Source of the DNA: Burkholderia sp. Ac-20379
GTDB taxonomy: Bacteria; Pseudomonadota; Gammaproteobacteria; Burkholderiales; Burkholderiaceae
Assembly: GCF_017104645.1 (NCBI RefSeq)
Contig: NZ_JAAGPF010000021.1
Span: 1-44,935 of the forward strand
Reading direction: 5' to 3'
Length of the DNA stretch: 44,935 nt
Below are positions 17,145 to 26,200 of the stretch, in pieces (position 1 is the first letter of the stretch; every line of letters starts with the position of its first letter). The position numbers were made by a program, and so were the translations under genes. The notes beneath the pieces were generated by a model. The model had not been told where the DNA came from. It made no database searches and saw nothing but the letters and a program-made list of their open reading frames with translations.

Positions 17145-19085
17145 TCAATCGAGCATGCCGATGCGCGGCGGCTCCGCGTACGAGAAAGGCGGCACATTGT
17201 CGGCCAGCGACAGGTTGGGGTTGTACGCCGGGTCGCGCAGCAGCGCATCGCCCCAGCGGGCTTCCATGCGTTTCGCTTCCTCGAGGAATCTTGCGTACTT
17301 TTCCGGCGACATGTCTGTGCCGCGGCTTGCCGATTCGTGGTGCGTCAGTTCGGCGAACGGGGTCCAGGCGTTGCGGTAACCCGCTTCACGTACCTTGAGG
17401 CAGAAATCCACGTCGTTGAACGCGACGCGCAGCGTTTCCTCGAGCCCCCCCACCTGATCGTAGATCGCCTTGCTGACAACGAGGCACGCGGCGGTGACGG
17501 CCGATACGTTCTGAATCGATATTGCGCGGCTCATATAGCCGAACTGGCCGCGCGGCAGCATGTGGTGCAGGTGTCCGGCCGTGCCGTTCAGGCCGAGCAG
17601 TACGCCGCCGTGCTGAAGCTGGCCGTCCGGGTAGCGCAGCGCAGCGCCGACCGCGCCGATGCCCGGCAGTGCGGCCAGCGCCACCATCTCGTCGAGCCAA
17701 CCCCCGTCCTGTATCTCGGTGTCGTTGTTGAGCAGGCACAGATAGGCGCCGCGCGCGATGGCGGCGGCACGATTGTTCAGTGCGGAAAAATTGAACGGTG
17801 AATCGTCGCGCAGGATACGTACGCGAGGCTGTTGCCCCAACTGCTCGAAATAGGCCAGCGTCGCGGGCTCGATGCTGCCGTTGTCGACCACGATGATTTC
17901 GTAGTTCGGGTAGCGGGTGGTGCGCATCAGGCTGTCGAGACAGGTGCGCAGCAGCGGCAGGCTGTCTCGTGTCGGCACGATGATCGACACGAGCGGCGCC
18001 GGTTGCGGTAGCGGATAGCGCACGCGCAGAACCGCGGCGCCGGGGGCCGCGGCTTCGACCGTCGCACCGCGCAGGTTCGTGCGCTGCAGATGCTCGAGCA
18101 GCGCCTGTCGTTCGGCGTGCGAGCGTTGCGCCTTCGCGCTTGCCGTATCGCCGGACTGGACGCGCCGGTGATACAGGACATGCGGAATATGAACGATATC
18201 GTTTTCGCCGGCAATCTCGATGCAGCGCAGTGCCAGGTCGTAGCTCGCGCCGAAGCCTGGCCGAAAACCGCCGGCTTCGCGGATCAGCGCGGCGTCGAAT
18301 ACACCGAGGTGCGAGAACAGATCCTGAGCGCGGAACAGCAGCGGATTCCAATCGGGTTTGAAGCAGGGCGCGTTGCGTGTGCCGTGCTCGTCGAGCTGGT
18401 CTTCGTCGCTATAGAACAGCCGGGCTTGTGGATGGCGCTCGATGTAGCGGGCGACCACGAACAGTGCGTGAGGCGGCAAAAGGTCATTGGGGCCGATCGA
18501 TGCCACGAAGCTGCCCGAGGCGAGCGAGAGCGCGTCGTTGCCTGGATTCGCGAGAGGCTGATCGCGATGCATCACGCGAATCCGCGCATCGGCGTCGCGA
18601 TGCGCATCGAGGGCATGGCGGAGCGCTGGTGGCAGCGATGCGTCGCAGGCAATACACAGCTCCCAATGCGGATACACCTGTGCCTGAATCGAACCGATCG
18701 TCGCGTCGACCTGGGCAAGGCTGCTGTGGCTGTCCGTTGTCATCAAGATCGAGAAGCGCGGCAACGGGCGCAGGGTCGCAATCGCCGCGATCGCGGCGGC
18801 CTGTTGATCCGCGCCGAACGTGTCGTAGCGGGCGATCCAGGCGCCGTATTCCGGGCCGGTGCGGAGTCGGCCCAGGCGGTTGCGGAAGCCCCGGATGCCT
18901 TCCCAGCGCAGGATGCGGATGCAATAGGCCATCGCGGCCGGATAGCCGCCGTGCGTGACCGCCATCCGGCGGGCAACGCCGACAGCGAGCGGCACGATGG
19001 TCGCGAGGCGGCGCAGCCGGCCAGCCTCGGAAGCCGTGTCGACAGAAGGAGGAGGGGTATCGCCGGTCGGCGGAACGTGGGTCAT
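17145..19085 (-). CDS. large tandem GT2 glycosyltransferase, 646 aa
   Basis: Two GT2-type domains are visible, at about residues 108-330 and 368-600. The second is complete: VSIIVPTRDS, VVDNGSIE, LLNNDTEIQDGGWLDEM and FNDVDFCLKVREAGYR. The first has the family outline (FSILMTT, FYSDEDQLDEHG, FKPDWNP) but the usual acidic DHDD-type motif reads GPND, so it may be weakened. This architecture is common in O-antigen and polyrhamnan loci. It is read from the minus strand as the last gene of wzm-wzt-GT, 27 bases after wzt. It is cytoplasmic and probably extends or begins a rhamnan or heteropolymer. Confidence 0.85.
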   Translation of the reverse strand: MTHVPPTGDTPPPSVDTASEAGRLRRLATIVPLAVGVARRMAVTHGGYPAAMAYCIRILRWEGIRGFRNRLGRLRTGPEYGAWIARYDTFGADQQAAAIAAIATLRPLPRFSILMTTDSHSSLAQVDATIGSIQAQVYPHWELCIACDASLPPALRHALDAHRDADARIRVMHRDQPLANPGNDALSLASGSFVASIGPNDLLPPHALFVVARYIERHPQARLFYSDEDQLDEHGTRNAPCFKPDWNPLLFRAQDLFSHLGVFDAALIREAGGFRPGFGASYDLALRCIEIAGENDIVHIPHVLYHRRVQSGDTASAKAQRSHAERQALLEHLQRTNLRGATVEAAAPGAAVLRVRYPLPQPAPLVSIIVPTRDSLPLLRTCLDSLMRTTRYPNYEIIVVDNGSIEPATLAYFEQLGQQPRVRILRDDSPFNFSALNNRAAAIARGAYLCLLNNDTEIQDGGWLDEMVALAALPGIGAVGAALRYPDGQLQHGGVLLGLNGTAGHLHHMLPRGQFGYMSRAISIQNVSAVTAACLVVSKAIYDQVGGLEETLRVAFNDVDFCLKVREAGYRNAWTPFAELTHHESASRGTDMSPEKYARFLEEAKRMEARWGDALLRDPAYNPNLSLADNVPPFSYAEPPRIGMLD

Positions 19086-19112
19086 GAGCGGGGTGACTGA
19101 GCGTCGTCGTGC

Positions 19113-20513
19113 TTACTCGACTGCGTCGTCGATGTGCAGCGTGATACGGGTCATGGGCGTGCCGGCGAGCCCGGAGGCCAGATGCGCCGATTCGGATTTG
19201 ACGATGCAGGCATCGTGTACGCAGTCGACGATGTGCGCCGTGCCATCGACATTCGACAGCACGTAGGCGGTGACGGCGTAATCGCCCGGCGGCAGCAATG
19301 GCATCGCAAAGCGAAATTCGGCGACCCACTGCTCGCATACCTCGGCGTGGGCGACCGGCGAGAACGCCGTGTCGTCGCCGAAGACAGCCTGGCCGAGCCG
19401 ATCCTTGACGATGAAGCCGACGCACGGCGGTTCCACGCCGCCCGGATCGCGCAACGTGACCCGCAGCGTCACCGGATCGTTGCCGGTGATCCAGGCAACC
19501 GTGGCGCCGTTCTCCCCGATCAATGCGACGTTGTCGATCAACGGCCGTTCGCGGTGGGCCGGCAAAGCTTGAGGATCGATGTCGGCGCCGCCGAGCGAGG
19601 GCGCTTGGCGGGCCGGCAGCGCGGCGAAGTGCGCCCGCTGATCCGCCGCGGGTCGCGCGTGGCCTTCAGGGCGTTCGCGCGTCTTGCGCGGCGAGCGTTT
19701 GTGCCAGTCGAGGCCTTCGCCTTGTTGCTGACGATAGAAGGCTTCGAAATAGTGCGTGCAGACTTCTTTCGAACTGCCGCTTTCGCGCAGCACCCCGCGA
19801 TCGAGCCAGATCGCCCGGTCGCACAGGCTGCGTACGGCCGCCGAGTCGTGGCTGACGAACAGCACGGTGCCGTGCTGCTGGAAGCGTCGCAGGAAGCGCA
19901 TGCATTTTTGCGTGAAGAACGCATCGCCGACCGCCAGGGCTTCGTCGATCACGAGGATGTCGGCGTCGACGTGCGCGATGACCGCGAACGCCAGGCGCAC
20001 GAACATCCCGCTCGAGTATGTCTTGACCGGCTGATCGATGAATTCGCCGATGTCGGCGAATTCGATGATGTCGTCGAGGCGCGCCTCGATTTCTTCGCGT
20101 GTCAGGCCGTGCAATTGGCCATTGATGAAGATGTTTTCCCGCCCGCTGTATTCGGTATCGAAACCCGAGCCCAGTTCGAGCAGCGCCGCGATGCGTCCGT
20201 GTGTCTGCGCCTCGCCTTGCGTCGGCGCGAGCGTGCCGCAGACGATCTGCAGCAGCGTGCTTTTTCCCGAGCCGTTGCGGCCGATGATGCCGATCGTTTC
20301 GCCGCGCGCGACGTCGAAGCTGATATCGCGCAGCGCCCAGAACATCCGGACGCTGTCCTGCGCCCTGGCCTGCCAGAAGCGGCGCAGGGGCGGCAGTGGC
20401 GTAAGCGCTGCGAACAGCGAATAGAGGCTGCGTTTGAGGCGGTCCGCCGGCCGGCGATACGATTCGAAGCCCTTGGCGACGCTCGAGATGCGGATGGCGA
20501 TCTCAGATGACAT
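19113..20513 (-). CDS. wzt: O-antigen ABC exporter ATP-binding protein Wzt (copy 1)
   Basis: The 466-residue product has an ABC ATPase domain: Walker A GRNGSGKST at residues 78-86, signature YSSGM at 166-170, Walker B ILVIDE at 186-191 and the switch His in FVSHD. A linker of about 90 residues, rich in Arg and Pro, leads to a C-terminal beta-sandwich of the Wzt_C type (about 325-460), which in the E. coli O9a system binds the capped glycan end. ATG 20513 is used; a TTG six bases earlier is an alternative. Its start overlaps the wzm stop by 11 bases. Residues 152-200 are identical to the second Wzt at 21813, but the C-terminal domains differ. Confidence 0.93.
   Translation of the reverse strand: MSSEIAIRISSVAKGFESYRRPADRLKRSLYSLFAALTPLPPLRRFWQARAQDSVRMFWALRDISFDVARGETIGIIGRNGSGKSTLLQIVCGTLAPTQGEAQTHGRIAALLELGSGFDTEYSGRENIFINGQLHGLTREEIEARLDDIIEFADIGEFIDQPVKTYSSGMFVRLAFAVIAHVDADILVIDEALAVGDAFFTQKCMRFLRRFQQHGTVLFVSHDSAAVRSLCDRAIWLDRGVLRESGSSKEVCTHYFEAFYRQQQGEGLDWHKRSPRKTRERPEGHARPAADQRAHFAALPARQAPSLGGADIDPQALPAHRERPLIDNVALIGENGATVAWITGNDPVTLRVTLRDPGGVEPPCVGFIVKDRLGQAVFGDDTAFSPVAHAEVCEQWVAEFRFAMPLLPPGDYAVTAYVLSNVDGTAHIVDCVHDACIVKSESAHLASGLAGTPMTRITLHIDDAVE
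19960..20006 (-). repeat. left copy of 47-bp perfect inverted repeat within wzt copy 1
   Basis: Read on the minus strand, these 47 bases are identical to 22305-22351 on the plus strand. Both begin at the same codon (Met170 of copy 1, Met165 of copy 2). The 54 bases before the repeat in each gene differ at about five positions, so roughly 100 bases are about 95% identical. Confidence 0.9.
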
Positions 20514-21327
20514 CGGCAAAACCTCTGCGTGTTTTCTGGAACCACGCGAAGCCGATCCATGCGATCAGCGCGGCCAGCACGCAATACACGCTCCAGCGGC
20601 TCCAGTCGATCGGATTGCCGAATACGAGCACATCGCGGCTTTGCTCGATCGGATAGGTCATCGGATTCAGATAGACAAACTTGCGAAACCGTTCCGGCAG
20701 CGACGAGACGGGGAAAAACACCGGGGAGAGGAACATGAGCGCGGTGATCGCGATGCCGACAGTCTGGCCGATGTCGCGAAGGTACACACCGGTGGCCGCG
20801 AGCAACCAGCTCAGACCCATGATGAGCAGACACAGCGGTGCGAGCACGATCGGAAACAGCAATGCGGTCAGCGGGACATGGCCGAGAATCAGCCACTCGG
20901 CGACAAGCAGGATCAACGCACTCACGCAAAGATGGAACAGCCCCGAGAGCAGCGTCACGCAGGGCAGGATCTCGAGCGGGAATACGATCTTCTTGACGAA
21001 GTTGGCATTCGACAGGATCTGCGACGGAGCGCGGTTCGCACACTCCGAGAACAGATTGAACATGATCATGCCGGCGAACAGAACGACGGCGAATTCACCT
21101 TTGGACGCCGATGGCGATGCGCCGCCCCAGCGCGACTTGAACACTTCGCTGAACACGAAGGTGTAGACGCTGAGCATCATGAGCGGGGTCAGCAGCGACC
21201 AGAAAATACCGAGGACGGAACCCTTGTAGCGTCCGACGGCGTCGCGTCGCGCGAGGTCTAGCAGCAGGCGTCGATTCCGAATCAGCGACGCGGCGAGCGC
21301 TCGCGGCGAAGTGCTGAAGCTTTGCAT
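20503..21327 (-). CDS. wzm: O-antigen ABC exporter permease Wzm
   Basis: The 274-residue product has about six hydrophobic segments and the ABC-2 permease layout: RDAVGRYKGSVLGIFWSLLTPLMML with the first membrane span, NANFVKKIVFPLEILP, and LNPMTYPIEQSRDVLVFG near the end. It exports undecaprenyl-linked O-antigen across the inner membrane with Wzt. ATG 21327 was selected because the longer frame adds 50 residues unlike the family. It is the only wzm in the window, yet two wzt genes are present, one on each side. Confidence 0.94.
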   Translation of the reverse strand: MQSFSTSPRALAASLIRNRRLLLDLARRDAVGRYKGSVLGIFWSLLTPLMMLSVYTFVFSEVFKSRWGGASPSASKGEFAVVLFAGMIMFNLFSECANRAPSQILSNANFVKKIVFPLEILPCVTLLSGLFHLCVSALILLVAEWLILGHVPLTALLFPIVLAPLCLLIMGLSWLLAATGVYLRDIGQTVGIAITALMFLSPVFFPVSSLPERFRKFVYLNPMTYPIEQSRDVLVFGNPIDWSRWSVYCVLAALIAWIGFAWFQKTRRGFADVI

Positions 21328-21812
21328 AATGTCGTTTGAAAATATTGCCGGAAGCGGCGGATTGCATTGGCCGCGGAAACAGGTGAAGCCGCTATCGGGA
21401 GATCGGCCGGGCGATGATCTGAGGCCGGAAGGCTCCGTGGCGATCTTGGATTGTGGGCGGCACGTTCGCAACGCCACGAATTATGTCACACGGTGTCAGG
21501 CGGCCGTCTCTTGCGGCAGGTTTCAAGAGAGCGCTGAAGTGTGTCGAAGTGTAAATGCCGCGATCGGCACGATCTGCTCATGCCCCGTCTGTCGCGTCGG
21601 CACGACAATTGCGGTGCGGCGCGCAACGTCGTTTTGACGTGGGTGGAGAGGCGTGCAGGATTGTTGCATCTCGCATCGTGGAAAGCCCAAAACGCGGTAG
21701 AATTCTGCAACTTTTACAACGAACCTGCCCCCGCTCTGCCGCACCTGGAATGCGCGTTTTCGCCGACGTGCCGTGTCTTCCTGGCCGAAGGGCGAGCACA
21801 TAATAAACCTGT
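21328..21812. other. 485-bp divergent promoter region between wzm and wzt copy 2
   Basis: This AT-richer region must carry promoters in both directions. For wzt copy 2 I see TAGAAT (21698-21703) and CATAAT (21799-21804), neither with a good -35. A small inverted repeat, ACGTC-GTTTT-GACGT (21626-21640), lies in the middle. No convincing small gene is present. It lies inside the segment bounded by the inverted repeats in the two wzt genes. Confidence 0.5.
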
Positions 21813-23189
21813 ATGTCTGAAGAGAGCGCAATCGAGGCGGTCGGCATCGCCAAGGGTTTTGCTGCGTATCAACAGCCGTCCGATCGGCTCAAGCGCGGCA
21901 TGCTCGGAGTGGTATCGCGGTTCGTCCCGGGGTACCCGGCTGGCGAGCGCATGGCCGGCGCCGACACGTTCTGGGCCTTGAAAGACATTTCGCTGTCGGT
22001 GCGGCGTGGCGAGACGGTCGGCATCGTCGGACGAAATGGGTCCGGCAAGAGCACCTTGTTGCAGATCATCTGCGGCACGCTGGCGCCGAGCTCCGGTTCG
22101 TTGAACGTCAGCGGCAAGGTGGCGGCGCTGCTGGAACTCGGGTCGGGCTTCGACGCCGAGTACACCGGCCGCGAGAATATCTATCTGAACGCACAGCTCT
22201 ACGGCCTCACGCGCGCTCAGATCGATGCGCGTTACGACTCGATCGCGGCCTTTGCCGACATTGGCGAATTCATCGACCAGCCGGTCAAGACGTACTCGAG
22301 CGGCATGTTCGTGCGCCTGGCGTTCGCGGTCATCGCGCACGTCGACGCCGATATCCTTGTGATCGACGAAGCATTGGCGGTCGGCGACGCATTTTTCAAT
22401 CAGAAGTGCTATCGCTTCCTCGAAGCGTTCAAGCAGCACGGAACCATCCTGTTCGTGAGCCACGACACCTCCACGATTCGCAAGCTCTGCACGCGTGCAG
22501 TCTGGATCGATGCCGGCAGCGTGATTGCGCAGGGCACGCCGTCGGAGGTCTGCGGCGCCTATCTGGAGGCGCGCTACAGCAACGGCACGCTGGCGCCGGC
22601 CGCGGCGCGTCCGGCATCGTCCGCCGGCGCCGCGGGTGGCCAGGCGCCCGAGCGGCTCGACGCCCGCCGCGACGCGATCAACGTCACGCCGCTGCGCAAC
22701 GATATCCGCGTACTGCCGTTCAATGTGTCGTCGCAAGCCTTCGGCGCGGGCGGCGCCCGCATCGTCGATGTGTCGTTGGTGGACAATGCGCGGCGCCCGC
22801 TTGCCTGGGTGGTGGGGGGCGAGCCGGTGCGGCTGCGCGTGACGATCGAGGTCGACGATGCGCTCATGTCGCCGATCGCCGGTTTTTACATCAAGAACGA
22901 GCGCGGCCAGGAGCTGGTCGGTGCCAATACCTATTTGACTTATATCGGCGATCCGGTCGTATGCAGTGCCGGCGACACGTTGACCGCCGAGTTTTCGTTC
23001 GTGATGCCGGTGCTGCCGGAAGGCCAATATTTCATCAATGTGGCCGTGGCGGAAGGCACGCAGTACGACCATGTGCAGCTTCACTGGATTCATGACGGGT
23101 TGCCGCTCGAGGTCGTCTCGTCCAGGGTGCGGCATGCGCTGGTTGGCGTGCCGCTGACAGGCGTTGGCCTGTCCCCGCTCGTGCATTGA
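21813..23189 (+). CDS. wzt: O-antigen ABC exporter ATP-binding protein Wzt (copy 2)
   Basis: The 458-residue product has Walker A GRNGSGKST (73-81), YSSGM (161-165), Walker B ILVIDE (181-186), and FVSHD, followed by a linker of about 50 residues and a Wzt_C-type domain (about 300-455). Residues 147-195 are identical to residues 152-200 of copy 1, with near-identical DNA. The C-terminal domain clearly differs, for example FYIKNERGQELVGANTY here against FIVKDRLGQAVFGDDTA in copy 1. It is oriented away from wzm and is followed after 81 bases by the methyltransferase-coiled-coil protein, so it may recognise the cap which that protein adds. It has no dedicated permease and would have to share Wzm. 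Confidence 0.92.
   Translation: MSEESAIEAVGIAKGFAAYQQPSDRLKRGMLGVVSRFVPGYPAGERMAGADTFWALKDISLSVRRGETVGIVGRNGSGKSTLLQIICGTLAPSSGSLNVSGKVAALLELGSGFDAEYTGRENIYLNAQLYGLTRAQIDARYDSIAAFADIGEFIDQPVKTYSSGMFVRLAFAVIAHVDADILVIDEALAVGDAFFNQKCYRFLEAFKQHGTILFVSHDTSTIRKLCTRAVWIDAGSVIAQGTPSEVCGAYLEARYSNGTLAPAAARPASSAGAAGGQAPERLDARRDAINVTPLRNDIRVLPFNVSSQAFGAGGARIVDVSLVDNARRPLAWVVGGEPVRLRVTIEVDDALMSPIAGFYIKNERGQELVGANTYLTYIGDPVVCSAGDTLTAEFSFVMPVLPEGQYFINVAVAEGTQYDHVQLHWIHDGLPLEVVSSRVRHALVGVPLTGVGLSPLVH
22305..22351 (+). repeat. right copy of 47-bp perfect inverted repeat within wzt copy 2
   Basis: This is the partner of 19960-20006, in inverted orientation and in the same reading phase. The two copies flank wzm, both Wzt N-terminal halves and the divergent promoter region, a segment of about 2.3 kb. 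Confidence 0.9.
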
Positions 23190-23270
23190 CGATCGACTGC
23201 CCCGGCGGCAGCTTGCTACCGGCATGCAGCTTGACGACTCACGCTATCAGTATCAGCAGGATCATTCGCT

Positions 23271-26200
23271 ATGACTAAAACAGTTCGGACGTTTCGCTTC
23301 AAGGGTGCGGAGAATGGCCACGAATTCACCGGCGAGCGCTATTTGCCCGGTGTCGGCGGCCCGATCCAGTACGAGCACTATCATCGCTATCTGTTCTCGA
23401 CGGCTCTGGTGGCCGGCAAGCAAGTGCTCGACATCGCATCCGGGGAGGGTTACGGCTCGGCGCTGCTCTCGCAGGCAGCACAGACGGTGGTCGGCGTCGA
23501 TATCGACGCGGCGGCGGTCGAGAACGCACGCACCCGGTATGCCGAACATACGAACCTGCGATACGAACATGGCAGCGCGACCAGCATTCCGCTGCCTGAC
23601 GCCTCTGTCGACGTGCTGAACTCGTTCGAGACGCTCGAGCACTTTCACGAGCACGAGGCCTTCATGCGCGAAGCGAAGCGCGTGCTGCGCCCGAACGGGT
23701 TGATGATCATCTCGACGCCGAACCGTCCGATTTACTCGCCGCCGGGCTCGCCGCCCAACGAATACCACGTGCGCGAACTCGATCGCGACGAATTCGTCGC
23801 GTGGCTGCGGAGCGGTTTTCGCAATTTCGTGTTGTACGAGCAAAAGCCGCTCGCCGGCTCGTTGCTGCAGCGCGAGGGCCGCGAGGGCGCGCGCGAAGTG
23901 AATTGCTGGGCCGAGCGAGAGGTCGGCGAATATCGCTCGACGTCCGGCATGGTCGACCCGGTGTATTTCATTGCGATCGCGTCCGATGGCGAATTGCCTG
24001 AGCCGGACGACGATCTGCTCGACGGCGGCGTGTCGTTCACGCGCTACGATCAGGAGCGCAACGCGCGAATCGGTGCGCAACTGGTCGAAATTGTCCGTCT
24101 CACGACCGAAACCATGGGGCGTGCCGAGGAAATCGGCCGGCTCACGGCCGAGACGGTGCGGCTGACGGAGGAAACGCTGAAGCGCGACGGCGAGGTCGGC
24201 CGTTTGAGCGTCGAAGTGAGCAGGCTCAACGAATTGATGACCGAGCGCAACGGCGAGATCGCCCGGCTGCGCAGCGACGTCTCGCGTCTCGAGAGCGCCG
24301 CACGCAAAAACGTTCGCGAGGGGCGTCCGCGCGAGGAGCGCCTGGGCTCGGTGGACGACGTGCTCGCAAGAATGAACGAACAGAAGCGCATCTCGTCGAC
24401 CCTGGTGCGTCGTGTCGACGAACTGTCGTCGGACCTGCGCGCATCGCTGGCGCGGCGAACCCTGACGGCGCAGCAGGACAATGCGCCGGAGGCGGTACGG
24501 GATTCCTTGCTGCGTGAGAATCACGATCTGCATCAACAATTGCATGCGATGCGGCACTCGATGTCGTGGCGTGTGACGGGGCCGTTGCGTGCTGCATCGG
24601 GCCGTGCACGGCTGATGTTGCGCCGCGGTGCGAACAAGAATGTCAAAGCGGAAGCCGTGACGGCCAATATCGTCGACGCCGGCAATACGCCGGGCGCGCT
24701 GGCGCAGAGCGATGCGCCGCGCGCTGCCATCGTGGTGTTCCCGTGCAGTTCGGCTGCGATGGCGCAGTCGCTGGCCGGGATCGGTGCGCATACCGGTGGC
24801 GTGCCGTACCGCGCAGCCGTGTTCGGCAACCTCGCGCCGGAGCTGGTCGCGCGAACGGGTATCGACGTGATTGCGCGCACGGGCGACGCCGCTCAGTTGC
24901 ATGAGCTCCCCGATCTTGCTGGCGACTACGTCGTGCTGATGTCGGGCGATCTGGTGCCGCAGCCGGGGTGGCTCGATGCCATCGACGAGGCGTTTCGCCG
25001 TTTCAACGCCGATGCGGTGACCGCCTTGGTGCTCAATCGCGACGGATCCATCCAGGCGGCGGGTTCGCAGGTCGATGGGGCCGCGCACCTGGTGCCTTGT
25101 CGCGCCGGCGGCGATCCGTGCGACGAGCGTTTCGGCGCGGTCGCCGCCGTGACGGCGCCGAGCCAGGGCATCGTTGCAATCCGCAAGGGCGTGTGGAGCG
25201 AGGTACGCAATCTGGTCGGCACGCTGATCGGAGACACGCTCGACCTGACCGCCGCCGCCCTTGAACTCGCATCGCGTGGCCATTCGATCTATCTTCAACC
25301 GTTCGCGCGCTGTGTCGAAGCGCCGGCTGCGAGCGATGCGGCGCAGGCCGACGAATGGACTCAGGCTCATGCACGATGGGTGCTGCGCCTTCGTTACGAG
25401 AAGTTGTTTGCCGGCAACCGGCCGTTTGGCGACATCATCGAGCAGAAGGCACGTCCGAAGCTGGTGGTGACCGATGCCTTCGTGCCGAAGCCCGATCAGG
25501 ATTCGGGCTCGAACGATGTCTACTGGTACCTGAGGATCTTCCGCGAGTTCGGTTTCGATGTGTGCTTCATCGCGGCCTACGAGTCACCGGTCGCCTTCGA
25601 CGATTCGTATTGCAGTGCGCTGCGCCGCTGGGGCGTGCGCGTTCGGGTTGCGCAGGGCCTGTCGTCGTTCCACGAGATCCTGATGGAAGAAGCCGCGGAC
25701 GCACGCGTCGTGCTCGCGCAGCGGATTCTCGTTGCACGTCATACGTTCGAGTGGCTGCGTGAATCGGGGGCGACGACCAAGCTCGTATTCGGCACGGTCG
25801 ACCTGCATTATCTGCGCGAGGAACGCGCCGCGATTCTGAACCGTTCTCCCGCGGCTCTCGAAGACGCGATGATGGTCAAGCGTGCGGAACTGCAGGCGGT
25901 GTCCGATGCGGATGCGACCATCGTGGTGAGCCGCACCGAAGCCGACATACTCGCGAATCTGCTTCCTTCCGCCAATGTGCATCGCATTCCGATTCCGCGC
26001 ATTCCGGAGCGTTCGACGGTTCCGTTCGCGGAACGCTCCGGCGTGTTGTTCGTCGGTGGCTTCGCGCATGCCCCCAACATCGATGCGGTGATGTTCCTGG
26101 TCGAGGAGATCTGGCCGATTGTGCGGCGTTCGCTGCCCGACATCGAACTCCGCATCGTCGGCAGCGGTGTGACGCCGGAGATCGCGGCGCTGGCCGATCC

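Noticed and set aside
21626-21640. ACGTC-GTTTT-GACGT as a terminator
   Set aside because: A 5-bp stem without a T-run is too weak.
24096-24284. CRISPR-like or noncoding tandem repeat
   Set aside because: The periodicity is in the protein (heptads) within a long intact gene; there are no spacers.
23262-25370. 702-residue open frame on the minus strand
   Set aside because: Antisense to the 1113-aa protein, whose methyltransferase and GT motifs lie on the plus strand.
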